Below are positions 46,036-58,414 of a DNA stretch of 64,000 bases, one piece after another. Under the pieces are notes generated by a model. The model was not told the origin of the DNA, did no database searches, and was given only the letters and a program-made list of their open reading frames with translations. The position numbers were made by a program, and so were the translations under genes. The DNA is from Podocnemis expansa (lineage: Eukaryota; Chordata; Testudines; Podocnemididae): contig ML682067.1 in NCBI GenBank assembly GCA_007922195.1, forward strand, positions 3,249,157 to 3,313,156, read 5' to 3'. The number at the start of each line of letters is the position of its first letter. The first letter of the stretch is position 1.

Positions 46036-48022
46036 AGATTCAGATAGGAGTCCCCACGAACAGTATGCAGAGCTGTGGAATAGGCTGTAATGCCAAACAT
46101 CACAGCTGGATAGGACTATCGTTTTTGGTGGGACATATTCCTGGAGGTTTCATCCTGCTAAGGGCACAGGAAGATACCATTCTGATGAGCAGAAAGAACA
46201 GCAAATGTGGAAGGTGCCCAGTGTGGCTGAACAGAGAACTCTGCACTGAGCTAAATCTTAAAAAGGAAGCTTACAGGAAGTGGAAGCTTGGACAGATGAC
46301 TAAGGAAGCATACAAACGTATTGCGTGGGACTGCAAGGATAAAAATCAGAAAGACCAAAGGACAATTGGAGTTGTGGCTAGCAAGGGATGTGAAGGATAA
46401 CAGGAAGGGGTTCTACAAGTATGTCAATAACAAGAAGAGAATCAGGAATGGTGTAGGTCCCTTACTGAATGGGGCAGGTATCCTCATGATGGAGGATGAG
46501 GAAAAAGCTGAAGTGCTCAATGCTTTTTTCGCTTCAGTTTTCAGAGGCAGGGCCAGCTCCCAGCCTCCTACCATGGGTATGGTAGATTGGAGAGAAGAAG
46601 AGAGGCCCTTGGTGACAAAAGGTCAGGTTAGGGCCTACTTAAAGAAGCTGGATATGCACAAGTCCATGAGGCTGAACGAACTACATCTGAGGGAGTTGGC
46701 TGATGAGATAGCAGTACTGCTGGCCATTATCGACATTATCTTTGAAAACTCGTGGCAAATGGGGGAGGTGCTGAAGGACTGGAAAAATGCAAATATAGTG
46801 CCTATCTTCAAGGAAGGGAAAAAGGAGAACTCGGGAAATTACAGACCTGTCAGCCTCACCTCAACCCCTGAAAAAATCATGGAACAGGTTCTCAAAGAAT
46901 CCATCCTGAAACACTTGGAGGAAAAGAGAGAGATCAGGAACAGTCAGCATGGATTCACCAAGGGTAAATTGTGCCTGACCAACCTCATTGCCTTCTATGA
47001 TGAGATGACTGGATTTGTGGATGTGGGAAGAACTGTTGATACAATATACCTTGACTTTAGCAAGGCTTTTGATACCGTTTCCCACAGCATTCTTGTTGGC
47101 AAGTTAAAGAAGTATGGGTTGGATGAGTGGACTGTAAGGTGGATAGAGAACTGGCTAGATCAATGGCTCCATGTCTAGTTGGCAACCACTAATGAGTGCT
47201 GTGCCCTAGGGGTTGGTCCTGGGTCAGTTCTGTTCAACATGTTCATGAATGATCCAGATGATGGGATAGATTGCACACTCAGTACGTTTGCGGATCATAC
47301 CAAGCTGGGGGGAACAGTAGACATGCTGGAGGGCAGGGACAGGATCCAGGGAGACCTTGACAAATTGGAGCAGTGGGCCAATAGAAATCTCATGAGGTTC
47401 AACAAGGACAAGTGCAAAGTCCTGCACTTGGGACGGAAAACCCCCACGCACTGCTACAGGCTGGGGACCGATCAGCTAAGTAGCAGCACTGTAGAAAAGG
47501 ACCTCAGGGTCATGGTGGATATGAGTCAACAGTGTGCTCTTGCTGCCAAAAAGGCTAATGGCATACTGGGCTGCAGCTGAAGAAGTGTTGCCAGCAGATC
47601 GAGGGATGTGCTCATTCCCCTCTATTCGGCACTGGTGAGGTCACATCTGGAATACTGCATCCAGTTTTCGGCTCCCCATTACAAAAAGGACATGGACAAA
47701 TTAAGAAGAATCCAGCAGAGGGCAACAAAAATGATCAAGGGGCTGGAGTACAAGACTTATGAAGAAAGACTGAAGGAACTAGGCATATTTAGCCTGCAGA
47801 AGAGAAGACTGAGGGGGGATTTGTTTGCAACCTTCAACTACTTGAAGGGATGCTCCAAGGAGGACGGAGCTCAGCTGTTCTCAGTAGTAACAGAGGACAG
47901 AACAAGCAGCAATGGTTTCAAGTTGGGGAAGTCGAGGTTGGATATTAGGAACATCTTGCTTGGCAGGAGGTTGGACTAGATGACCTCATGAGGTCCCTTT
48001 CAACTCCATAATTCTGTGATAT
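46036..48022 (+). mobile_element. 5'-truncated CR1 LINE, about 2 kb
   Basis: This is the best-preserved CR1 in the window. It begins within ORF2 between the endonuclease and reverse transcriptase domains (acatattcctggaggtttca) and ends ggttggactagatgacctca, gaggtccctttcaactcc, attctgtgat. An internal deletion of roughly 150 bp affects the 3' part: after the codons for SRLDIRN the sequence jumps to the end of the 3' UTR (catcttgcttggcaggaggt). CR1 retrotransposes by target-primed reverse transcription and commonly truncates at the 5' end, as here. Confidence 0.9.
46190..47979 (+). pseudogene. CR1 ORF2 reverse transcriptase, two stops and a mutated active site
   Basis: After one frameshift at about 46340-46400, a single frame runs 46321-47979 with only two stops: tag at 47176-47178 and tga at 47578-47580. 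Motifs in order: [55 protein letters not shown] (motif A, Asp codon 47053-47055) and the C box FADHTKLGG. The box is normally FADD; the second Asp codon at 47296-47298 reads cat (His), which would kill polymerase activity. The usual PQGS motif also reads GPGS. The thumb region ([18 protein letters not shown]) is recognisable. Confidence 0.85.
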
Positions 48023-49430
48023 GACAGACTCTTAAAAGATTCAGCTTTGGTTCCTGGAGACACCAGGACAATCCTGGAGATTTTGCAACCATTTAGCCAG
48101 GTGCAGCTCTGTGTAGGATGCATAGGAGTGCTGCAGTAATTGGGTAAGGCAGCAGTGCCACAGCACCCCAAGGGGACACACCACTAAGGGTCCCTAGCCT
48201 GGAAAGCTGCACGCTCTGATTTGCTTCAGTAGAAACTAGACTGGGCCTCCCTAGCACCAGGCCTGAAGAGCCCTTTCTCTTCATTGTACTGCCCTGCAAA
48301 GCCCAGGAAGGAGCCACTACTGCTCATTTGGAACAGTAGCAATTTAAGCCCCTGTACCTAGGTTATTTGCACCCTTCCCCTTCCCTCCCAGCTCTAGTAA
48401 AATAACTTTTCACTTAGCCCTGTGTTTGAGTGTCTAGCGGGACTCCCAGATGTAGTGACTATAGGGCCTCTCTGCTGAAGCACCTACACACAGCGCTTGT
48501 CCCCACGTTATGGTACACTGGGCATGCTGCTGGCACCTTAAGGGTTGCATGTGCACTTGCACTGAGCAATCTTCCTAAATGCAGTGTCAGCGAAGAGGGG
48601 AGTGAGAGAGGTCTGAGTGCAGAGAACTAGGAGAGGAATCTTTTTCCAGTAGGCAGGAACAACATGTCCAGTGGTGGCCCAACCAATTTCTAGCCGAGAG
48701 CTTGTCGCTTCTCATACCCTACTTCCACCCCCAAAAGAGATTCTGCAATAACAAAGGTTCTCAAATTCTGGCATCTGTGGCAGTGCAAGGTCACGGATGA
48801 CTGAGTTGGGGGCTAATGGAGGAAGTAGGGTGATGCTGGACAAAGCCTCAGAATAGAGGGACTGTTGCTTCTTCCCTCCCACTGCCCATACCATGTTCTG
48901 TTCTAGTAAAGTTCTGCTTTCATACAGTAGGGAGAAAGGGCTACACAGTCAAGACAGCTGACTGCCCCTTGCCTTCCTCTGAGCAGAGCACAAGCAGGAC
49001 AGAGCAAAGTTGAGCTTGGCCAGGTGGGAAGAAGGGAAGGAAGAGACGCTTTGGCAGAGCAGAGACAGGGCACTAAGTTCTGCATCCCTCCACATAAGCA
49101 CACTACTGGGTGTTAGCACCCCTGAGCTTCAATACGTTTTCCTCAGTTTCCTTGCCACTCCCAGAGGGGGCCCAAGGCCCACTTTGCCCAAGCTGCTCAA
49201 GACAGTCTACCACCCTAAGGAGAACATCAGTATGCTGCTCCCTCCTACTACATGGTGCACTTTGCACACATTCACAGCTCCTTAGGCATTGGGATTGTAA
49301 GATTTTGGGTGGGCCCAGCCATGGGTCTTTGCTGGAGCTTCCACTGGGGAAAGCTTGCTCCCTGGCCCCACCCCCCTCCTGCAGCCACTCCCTGCAGGCC
49401 TTCCCAGGAGGAGTGGGGAGAAGTGGGAAT
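48023..49430. other. Unassigned GC-moderate stretch
   Basis: No recognised repeat. Several overlapping frames on both strands (48430-49509) lack motifs or credible exon signals. Confidence 0.4.
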
Positions 49431-49837
49431 AGGGTTGCCAACCTTGCATTTTATAGTTTTTTTTTTCCTGACATTAAGGTCTGAAGATTTTTTCTCCTCA
49501 CATCACTAAAAATACCATAAACAATGTAATAATATCACAAGTGTTTACTCACTCATAATATTCTATACCCTGGAATTGGAATTATGGCATTGTTTTAGCT
49601 GCAGTTAACTGATCAATCAGGCTCTTTGGGCATGTGTAATAATAGAAATGCTAAAGTCATGATCAGTGTAGTTTTATGATACAAGAAGTGATTCTGAAGG
49701 ACAGTGTGTCAAAATAGAATGTTTTATTTCTACCCAGTTTAAAATTATATTTTAATTTAATTATAGATTTACAGAGAGTGTTAAAATTGTACTTTTTTAA
49801 CCTGCTGTTAGTAAATTTATTGAGAGTTGACAACCTG
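49431..49837. mobile_element. Possible hAT-like element
   Basis: The left end agggttgccaaccttg and the right end gagttgacaacctg are inverted. The expected 8-bp duplication is poor (gtgggaat against ggtgggga). The interior is AT-rich, unlike the other members. Tentative. Confidence 0.35.
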
Positions 49838-51570
49838 GGTGGGGAGAACAAGGAAAGGTGGGTCTATGGTCCCATGCCTTCCAGTGGTGGCAGGCTCTCA
49901 CGGAAGGCAGCACCTCCTCAGGCCTGCAATCTCAAGGACACATAGGCCCAACAGTTGGGAGTGAGGTTTCCGGCACAGGACAGAGAACACATATGCTTGG
50001 AGACCAGGGGATGTGGTGTATGTGAAGCCACCCTTACAGGAAAAGTTTTTTAAACTAAGAGCACAAGGGAAAGTTTGATCCACACAGACTAACAAACTGT
50101 GGTGCCAAAACTGACTACAACCCTGGCCTGAGTTTGAGGATCAATGTGTCAGTGTCATTTTTCCCCCACACCCCCATCCGGAACCTTATATAAATATATG
50201 TATATGGGAACTAAGCTGTAGCCTGAGATTTTTGCCACCTCTTTAAATAAATGTGATTTAATAAAGAAATCTATAAAATAGAAATAGCAAAAGGCAATCT
50301 AATAAAGTTCCTGGCAAGATAAATTGAAATAGGTAGTAGGTATAGTAATTACTGGCCCTTTGAATGTGCTCGCTCTCCTTCCAAGACTTAAGCTTTTGGA
50401 CTCCCTCACTCCCCCCACCAAGTGACTGACCAGGACTGGTTGAAATGGGGGGGGGGGAATGAAATCATCCTCTTTGTGATTGGTTGAGGAGATGTGAATG
50501 GGCATTCTGAGTTGCATAAAAAGAGCAGCAGCTCAGCAGAACTTCAGAGATCTCTCCCACTCCTAATGGGTACCAAAAGACCTTTTGGCATTGGTTCCTA
50601 TTGCACTAGGAGTCTTACCCTCAGCCGACCCCAGAGCGCGTGACAATGTCTCTGGTGGATGAGGAGGCAATCCTAGCATCAAGATTAACTTGGTGGCCTC
50701 CAGCATTTGCTCAATAAAGTCCTAGATAGTAAAATAGCCTCCAAAGGGTATGCTGAGTGCCTGAGCTATGCAGCCAACTGAGTCCTGCCTTAATGCTCAG
50801 AGTCTGTTTCCATCTGAAAGGGTACCCTAGCATCAGGCTCGAATGACGGCCTTGAGCTCCACTCAAAAGTCCTGGGTGGCATTCAAGCACACATAGGACA
50901 TCCCAGCCCTGAGCTCTGCTTGAAAATTTGGGTGAAACACTCCACTTCCAAGGCTACAACAGAGTGAAGTCTCTGCTGGGGGACTTTCGGGTCTCACCGT
51001 CTCTGGTACAGGTTGTGTGAAGGTTTTGGTACACACGCTGAAGGGTGTAAGCCACGTGGATAACCAAGTCCCACCACAAGGCTTAGATTCCTGAAGCTCC
51101 CACCCTGCACTCACACTTTAAGACCACCTCCACGCCAGTGAGCACAGCAAAGACCCTTGTTTTATCAAAGTGGCAACCGTGAAGCTGTGAGCTTTAGCGG
51201 ACCTGTGGAGCCACCATAGCCTCTGTCACTGAGGAGATCACAGCAGAGCAGCTGGGTGAGAAAGGAGCAGAGTAAGGACCTGACTACCATTGGTTTTGCT
51301 AAAAGAAAAATAAAAGTCGCGAGGGGTGAAAGAGTTTAGGCTAGAGTCCTAGACCAAAAATTGAGGTTAGAAACTAACAACCTGCTTACAAGCACTAACC
51401 ACTGGCAGGGACCCGATCCTTACAGCTTGCAGCGTTAGATACACTGGCGGGAAAAGCTTAAGCTAGGAAAACCCTCAAAATATCATGTGAAAAGGAAATG
51501 CAAGCACTGAGATCTCCCCATTCTGCAAGTGACTGATCCCCACTTGCTGAATGTTACTGTAAAAAAAAAA
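49838..51570. other. Unassigned stretch
   Basis: Contains a G run (50447-50457) and a promoter-looking spot near 50513-50525 (ttgcataaaaagagcagc). The 50.6-51.5 kb part is richer in non-decayed-looking sequence than its surroundings, but I recognise no coding frame, LTR pair or RNA gene. Confidence 0.35.
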
Positions 51571-51595
51571 TGTGTGTGTGTGTGTGTGTGTGTGT
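51571..51595. repeat. (TG)n microsatellite
   Basis: About 12 TG units preceded by a run of ten A. Confidence 0.95.
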
Positions 51596-53148
51596 TGACT
51601 GTTTAAACTGTTAGTCTGTAATTAAGTGTCTGGCCCTTTACACAGTGTAACACAGCAGAGCAGTATTCCATTCTAAACAGTCACTCTGAACTGCTTGCTG
51701 TGATATACAAGCACTGATTCAAATGCATATTTTCAGTTTCTGAATCTCATTATAATTTTGTATGATCTTAAATAAATAGTTAACTGCTTTAATAAGAAAT
51801 CCTGGCTCTAAGTCTCTTATTGCTCTTGGTCTGTTCTTGATCGGCAGGCCATAGCCATATTTTCCACTCGGGCTTTTTACCCATTTAGATAGCACTGGTC
51901 CCACCCTCCTTATCCCAGAGTTGTATACTTAAGAATCAGACTGCTGGGCAGCCTGGTGTTAAGTTCTGGGGTAACGAAGCAACTCCTTTGAAGTGTGGGT
52001 GGTTTTTTAAAGGAGTATTCCACACAGTCAGGAGCAATCCCTGTAGCTTCCTACACATCCAGCTCAGTTCCACTTTTGAGCTAACAGTAGCATCTACAGC
52101 AGGATGTTCTTCCATAAACAGACTTCCCTGGAAGAGTCCTATGGGGGTCTTCCACTCTGTGGGGCTAGCAGCCGTGCAGTAGGAATCTGCACCCCAAGTC
52201 ACCATGTGTTGGGACTCTTTCCACATGGGGCTCCATCTGCCTGCCCCCATTGGGCTCTGGCCCCTTCCCACCCCCATCCTTAGCAAACCACTCAGACAGT
52301 CAATCTGAAGGGCACCATATCATAAAGGGAGAACTGGCTGTGTGTGTGTGGTATCCCTGACATGTGGGAGACCATGGCATAAATGGGTGGAACAATGAAG
52401 TGGATAATACAGGAGAAATGTACTCAGCACTTTGAGTGTATGGGAGCAGGCCAGAAAAAAAGGGGCTAAATGCTCAGGAAGTGGTGAGGAAAACTAGGAT
52501 ATACGGGACAGATGGGGTCAAGGAAAACCAGGTAGGGGGCAAGTTGATTACGATAATGACTTAGGACAGATTGGATGGGGAGATAAGACCTGGGGGTAAG
52601 GGGCAGCTGAGGTAAGAGGCTAGAGGAGGCAGTGTTAAAATATTTGGAATAACAAATTTAAACTAATTGTAAGCTCAGCTATAAAAAGCATAAGGAAATT
52701 CATGAGATGTTACATTAAACCTAGACTGACAAATATTGATGGAAAGTAGATTTAGTTGTTTTCAGTAATGGATGTTCTGAACAGGTACAAGAGAGCCCGG
52801 TAGAGAGACTAAATTAATTCAAAACAAAAAGTAGATAGAGATGTGACTTAGATATAACTCAAGGTCTATGTTGAAATCATGCTTAGTAAATAAATAGATG
52901 TGGAATTGGAAATTAATGAACCAAAATTGGTGAATTGATTATTCAGGCTAATTGGCGGACAAAATAACGAGAGGTTAAGCTATTCGATCTGTCACTCCCT
53001 TTGTGGGTCCTTAAAGAAAGGAAAGATGCAAGAAACTTTACAGCAGTAACTAAAGTGTACTGCTGACACCAACACAGCTTTCTGGGGAAAAAAAGGACTG
53101 AATACCAATTTCCCAGAATATAATAAATACATTGGTCCTTCAGTGAGC
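51596..53148. other. Unassigned stretch
   Basis: No gene or repeat recognised. The frame at 51936-52286 on the minus strand has no motif. Confidence 0.35.
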
Positions 53149-53156
53149 ATTTAGTC

Positions 53157-53344
53157 CAGGGGTCTCAAATTCAAATCACCATGAGGGCCACATGAGGATT
53201 AGTGCATTAGCCCAAGGCCCACACCACTGAAACCTTTTCAGACAATAATATTGCAAATATCTGTAACAATAGTGTTGTTGCGGGCCGCAGGAAATAGCTT
53301 TAGGGGCCACATGTGGCCCATGAGCCACATGTTTGAGACCCCTG
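53157..53344. mobile_element. Minimal hAT-like element, 188 bp, perfect TSD
   Basis: Termini caggggtctcaaa and tttgagacccctg are perfect inverted repeats of 13 bp. A perfect 8-bp duplication, atttagtc, flanks it at 53149-53156 and 53345-53352. Inside, gagggccacatgagg and ggggccacatgtggccc add further palindromic structure. At 188 bp it is the shortest complete element here. It needs a transposase supplied in trans. Confidence 0.92.
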
Positions 53345-53599
53345 ATTTAGTCTGTATGAAGGCAGAGACTTTCATCATGGCTTGTTTTGTTGTTGTTCCT
53401 AAACAAATACAAATCTGAATTTGTTTTCAAAACATTCCTCCCTGCACATAAAATGTTTCACTTGTATTGATAGCTTCCATTTTAGCCTCTCACTGCATCA
53501 ATGGAGTTTCCAGTTTAGACTAGCATGATTAAAAAACAAGTAGATCTAAAAATGTTTATCTTATCCCATGGATATTCCTGCTAGTTTTTCCCTTGCTAT

Positions 53600-55585
53600 T
53601 CCTCACCGAAGACTCTTAAGCAAGTATGCGGTCATGGGATAAGAGGGAAAGTCTGCTCCTGGGTCAGTAACTGGTTACAAAGACAGGAGACAATGGGTAG
53701 TAGTAAGTAGTCTTTTCAGAATGGAGAGAGATAAATAGTGGTGCCCCTAGAAATCTATACTGGGACCAGCATTGTTCAACATACTCAAATGATCTGGGTA
53801 AAAAGTTAGGCAGCAAAAATTTGCACATGATAAACTATTCAAGATACTTAAGTCCAAAACTGACTGCAAAGACTTATAAAGGGATCTCACAAAAGCAGGG
53901 GACTGAGTAACAAAGACAGATGAAATTCAATGTTGATAAATGCACTTTAGAAAACATAATTTGAACTATATACATAAAATGATGCAGTGTAAGTTATTTG
54001 TTCCAAGGTCTTGGAAAATATCCACTCAATATGCTGCAGCAGTCAAAAAAGCTAACAATGTTGGGAATCATCAGGAAAAAGATAGAGAGAAAACATCATA
54101 TTGCCTCTATATAAATCCATGTATAGAGGACTGGATCTTTCCTCCCTGTCTGGGTGGGAGGCCACACCCGCTTGCTACAGTGGGTTCTTGTGGACAACTG
54201 TCTGCAGGCTGAATTAGTTAGTATTTGTAAGCTCTCACCCTCAGCCAGAGCAGAGCTGAGGAGCAGTCTATGGGCTCTGGCCCCTCAGGCAGGGGGAAGA
54301 GCCACCCCAAGCAGTTTGGAAGCTGTGGCCTTTGATAAAGTAACTGCCATCCAAGGGTTGGGGTCAGCAGCTGGGAAAGGGGTAGTGAGACCTGGCTTCA
54401 CCCTACTTCACCAGGCCCCAGCCCAATGACCTAACAGTGGCAGAGGGTCAACAGGGTCCCAACCAAAGCACACGGACCTAGTATCAGGTCACAGCACAAC
54501 CAGATTATTCTCTGGGTCCCTTGGGCTACTTACTACCACACCTCTCTGGAGTATCTGGACTTCAGGGGCAGGGTGGTCTTCATTCATCTCACCAGGGTTA
54601 CCGCTCTCTGTTTACCACAATAGCTCCTTGGCATCCCAAGCAGCAGGCAGCTCCAGCAGCTCCTCTGAGTCTTTAGCACTGCAGTGGTCAGGTTTGGGCA
54701 CCAGTGACAACGAGAGAATTACTTGCCTCCACCAGCCACTATCAGCTCCAGCCCAACTGAACTAGAGGGACTTGTCTTATATACCTCCCCTTCCCGTCCT
54801 TCTGCTTCTAGTGGTAGTGGTGGGAGAGTTGTGGGCCTGGCTGTCCTGACTCTACCCACAAGGGTGAGGGTTGCTCCCCGTCCATCTCTGAGGAAAGCCA
54901 CACCCCTTAGCATGGCCACATCTTGGAGGCTGCATGCAGATCTGGTCACCATATTTAAATATTTGACTGGAAAATGGCACATAAAAGAGCAATAAAAATT
55001 ATACAGGGTATGGAACAATCTCCATATGATGAGAGAAACAAGATTGGGACTTTTCAACTTGGTTAAAAAAAAAAAAAGAGACAACTATGGGGGGAATGAC
55101 AGACATCTACAAAAATCATGACCGGTATGGAGAAAGTAAATAAGGATGTGCTATTTATTCCTTCTCCATACAAGACCTGGGGATCAAATGAAACAAGCAG
55201 CAGGTTTAAGAACAAAAGTAAAGGAAGTATTTCTCAACACAATGCAGTCAACCTGTGGAACTCCTTGCCTTCATAACATCTTCTGGCAAAGCTATAACAG
55301 TTCAAAAAAAGAAAAAAAAAAGAAAAAAAACAGTTAAGTTCAGGCAGGATAGGTCGGTCCATCAGTGCTATTAGGCTGGGTGGGCAGGGGTGCAAAACCA
55401 TGCTCAGAAGGGTCCTTAAGCTTATGTTTGCCAGAAGCTGTGAATGGGTGACAAAGGAAGGATCACTTTAAGATTGACTGTTCTGTTAATTCCCTCTGAA
55501 GCATCTGACTTTCACCATTGTTGGAAGACAGGATATTGGGCTCCATGGACTATTGGTCTGATCCAGTCTGGCTGTTCCTATTATT
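53600..55585 (+). mobile_element. Ancient CR1 (L3-like), interrupted at 54122-54910
   Basis: Old CR1 sequence without an open frame. Left part: gtcatgggataagagggaaa, aaatagtggtgcccctag, ctgggaccagcattgttcaa, aatgatctgggtaaaa, gataaatgcactttagaaaa. It breaks off at tataaatccatg and resumes as ccacatcttggaggctgcatg and gatctggtcaccatattt, then runs on to cctgtggaactccttgcc, agacaggatattgggctcc, gtctgatccagtctggc. The join is contiguous in CR1 coordinates. Simple A-rich tracts (55060-55073, 55296-55332) have expanded within it. Confidence 0.75.
54122..54910. mobile_element. Insertion of about 790 bp in the CR1, possibly an LTR
   Basis: GC-rich non-coding sequence splits the old CR1. Its flanks share catg (54118-54121 and 54911-54914), which could be a 4-bp duplication. 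If the edges are moved two bases outward, the insert runs TG...CA like an LTR but then has no duplication. Phrases such as gtagtgagacctggcttc and caccaggccccagccca suggest a reptile LTR, but I cannot name the family. No coding sequence. Confidence 0.5.
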
Positions 55586-55589
55586 AACC

Positions 55590-55690
55590 CTTGGGAGTGG
55601 TGAGACCTGGATTCAATAACCAGCTCTACCACAGACTTCCTCTGTGAGTAAGTCATTTGGACTCTGTGGACAAATCTACTCAGCAATAAA
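55590..55690 (+). repeat. MIR-type SINE fragment
   Basis: gagtggtgagacctggattc, caataaccagctctaccac, gtgagtaagtcatttggact follow the MIR head and core. Confidence 0.65.
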
Positions 55691-57289
55691 AAAACCCATG
55701 GCACTGAGGCTCAGAGCTGTTTGTTTGGTTTGTCTGGTACTAAGTATATTGAGGTTTTTGCATAATAAGTCACAGAATAAAATTTCCCTAACTTGTACAC
55801 AACTAGAATAGTCTATTTATGGCATTCGATTCAGGCTGAGCATAAAATTTCCTATAGCCCAGTTGTGCCCCATGGCAGGACATGTCCACTTACTTATTTT
55901 CCAGTCAACAAACATACAAGTTAAACAAGAAGGAAAAGTAAATAAGATCAAAAGATATGTTCAAAAGGATGCATTAAACCATCTGGAATTCCTCAGAGCT
56001 GTCAATCACAAATACAAGATGCACTGGAATTTTAAGTGGATTTCCCCCCCCCCCCTTTTCTTTCAAGTTAGAAAAGTTCAAATGAACACTTGGCACTTTG
56101 TTTGAGAGAAGACTCATTGTTTTTAGAGGCTAGGTTAAACACTAAGATTTCAAGGAAATCCAGATTCATACTAAAGATTGCAGCTTTTGTTTAGGGTGTT
56201 CTTGAGTAGATTATACTATTTTCCCTTTGATTTTTTATCTTATTTTAACCTGTTCTACATCTTAAAGTGAAGCAGAACAAATTCAGGAGGATCTGAGTTT
56301 GGTGATTTGTTTGACTTTTTCTTACGTTTGTTGTTGGTTTTTTTTTTCTTTTTAATAAAAAGAGGCTTTTTGCTTTGGTTACAAAAAGATTGACACAATT
56401 AGACAATAAATAAAGGAGTTGACTAGTTTGCTATTTGAGCCCTTGGCATCATGTTTGTATGTCAATGATAAAACAAAAACAGGATTGGAAATGTAAAGAA
56501 AATACACATTTTCAGCAGTAAAAGCCAAAAGTGCCACTAGAGGATCTGAAGAAAAATCAGGAAAGACATGGCAATATTTGCCTAATGACAAAGGACTCCG
56601 TATTCCAATACCATTGCTCTTTTTGGTGGGCAATATTAAAATAAGGCTAACAAACAAACAAAACCACACACACAAATCCAGGACCTTTGGTACAACACAC
56701 AATTGTTTTTGTTCACTCTTTAGAGTGAATTTATGTTCAAAATATTGATTTCTGAAATATACTCCTCTGGAAATAAATACATTTATAAAAGCAGCTAGCA
56801 CTCTGTACTAGTAATAGCCAGTGGCACACCCTTGTGGTGTGACATATCATTTGCATTCACCCTTGCAGTGAAACGTGTATTGCCTGATGCAAAGTATGTT
56901 ATGCACAGTTTTTGGAATGCTCATGACTTACTGAACATTACTGTTACATAGCATGTTTCCTATGTAAATAGGGATATAAATCATCCCATAACCCCAATTG
57001 TGTATCTCACATGGCTCAGATGGATGCAAACAAAACAGAACTATTGTTCCATGCCCCTCTGAGACACACCCGTACAGAAACAATGGACTAGCCTGACCAC
57101 CTTGGCTCAAGATGGAAAGCTCACACTCCTTGCCAGACATGGACAATTACCAAACTCCAAGGGTTTTGAGGAAATCTGTTAAAGGCAAGAGGTACCCATG
57201 GCTAAGGGGTCTTCCCTGGAATCATTCCATGCAACACCAAAGACAGACTCTCCCCACTGGGGGGGGAGGGAGAGATTTGGGCTACAAAA
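55691..57289. other. Unassigned AT-rich stretch
   Basis: Contains a poly(C) run at 56044-56056 and T runs near 56337-56350. The 140-residue minus-strand frame at 56379-56801 shows hydrophobic stretches but no motif I can assign. Confidence 0.4.
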
Positions 57290-57297
57290 ATTGTAGC

Positions 57298-57630
57298 CAG
57301 GGGCATCGCTGGCACTGGGCACACGGGACCCGTGCCCCAAATCCCAGCACCAATGCCCCAGGTCCTGCAGGACCCTGCCTCTCCTGGTCTCTGGCCAGAG
57401 ATCTGGGGCCCAGCTGCCACAGCAGCGGTGGCTGCTCCCGGCCTTGTGCCCAGCCAGGGATCCGGGGCCCAGCTGCCCGTGGCAGTGGCGGCAACTTCCC
57501 TAAGGCCGGGCGACCCCATGGCCGCAGTTGCTGCTCCCAGCCCTGCCCCCACCAGGGGGTGGGGCCTGTGGCCAGGGGGTGGGGCCTGGGCTGGTGCCCT
57601 GGGTCCTTACTCGGGGCAGAGATGCTCCTG
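57298..57630. mobile_element. hAT-like family S element, 333 bp, perfect TSD
   Basis: Starts caggggcatcgctggcac and ends cagagatgctcctg. Flanked by a perfect 8-bp duplication, attgtagc (57290-57297 and 57631-57638). The GC-rich interior (gcccagctgccacagcagcgg, gaccctgcctctcctgg) gives long spurious frames on both strands, up to 178 residues. Same termini as 45624-45848, with a partly inverted interior relationship. Confidence 0.88.
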
Positions 57631-57761
57631 ATTGTAGCCAACCTGTGAGATAAGCTGAAAGTAGATAGGAACAGTAACCTTGACTTAGAATACATGATCT
57701 CTTATTTAACTGTGACAAAATCCTTGACTTAATAATCATCTGATTTATAAAAAACAACAGA

Positions 57762-57895
57762 TGAAATTCATGCATCTGATGAAGTGGGTTGGAGCCCACA
57801 AAAGCTTATGCCCGAAGACTTCTGTTAGTCCATAAAGGCGCCACAGGACTCTTGTTTTTGCTGTACACAGACTAACATGGCTACACCTCTGGAAA
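57762..57895 (+). repeat. Palindromic repeat family P, copy L (different subfamily)
   Basis: Single arm plus tail: gcatctgatgaagtgggttg, gagcccacaaaagcttatgc, ctgttagtccataaaggcgc, cacaggactcttg, cacagactaacatggctac. It differs from the other copies (gggttggagccc hairpin, aagcttatgc) and looks closer to the canonical turtle form. CTGATGA (57776-57782), hairpin and AAAA-GC-TTAT-GC follow the hammerhead-like order, with GAAA changed to AAAA. Confidence 0.85.
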
Positions 57896-58124
57896 TTTCT
57901 ACATTTGATTTACATCACTGACTTAGAATCACCTGAAATCTTACTATAGTCAATTAACTTGTTTCTTTTATCTAAAGCAGTGCATGTGAACTGAGTGTGT
58001 GGAGAGACCTCACTGGGGGTGACAAAGCTGGTGCTTATCAATTTCTTTAATAAATTGATGGACAAGTGTAAGTGAGTTTTTGGGATGCATCAGTCAGCAC
58101 TGAACCTTGCAAGATGGTAGTTCC

Positions 58125-58414
58125 CAGTGGCGTTGCTTGCACTTGGCATAGGAGGCTCAAGGCCCAAGGCCCAGCGCCAGTGCCCCAGGTCTGCCGCAGT
58201 GGCAGCTATCTTCTCCAGCCCCATCTCCGCCCCCAGGTCTGGGGCCGGACCGCCCGCAGCGGCAACTGTCTTCTTCAACCAGGAGGCCAGGGCCAGGCCA
58301 TCCACAGCAAGACCCCAATCTGGGCCCTGCCCGGGACTCTGGGTAGGATCGGGCCCAGGGCACAAATCGGGACTGGGGGCCCCTGGGTCTTTTCCTGGGT
58401 CTGTGTCACTCCTG
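58125..58414. mobile_element. hAT-like family S element, 290 bp, perfect TSD
   Basis: Starts cagtggcgttgcttgcact and ends gtgtcactcctg. A perfect 8-bp duplication, gtagttcc, lies at 58117-58124 and 58415-58422. The GC-rich interior (gcccaaggcccagcgcc, aggccatccacagcaag) is non-coding. Its termini are the most diverged of the three family S members, yet the duplication is intact. Confidence 0.85.

Noticed and set aside
50150..51850. Possible LTR pair suggested by similar aataaat...taataa(g)aaatc segments near 50245 and 51770
   Set aside because: The similarity is limited to about 40 AT-rich bases, and no TG...CA ends or duplications were found.
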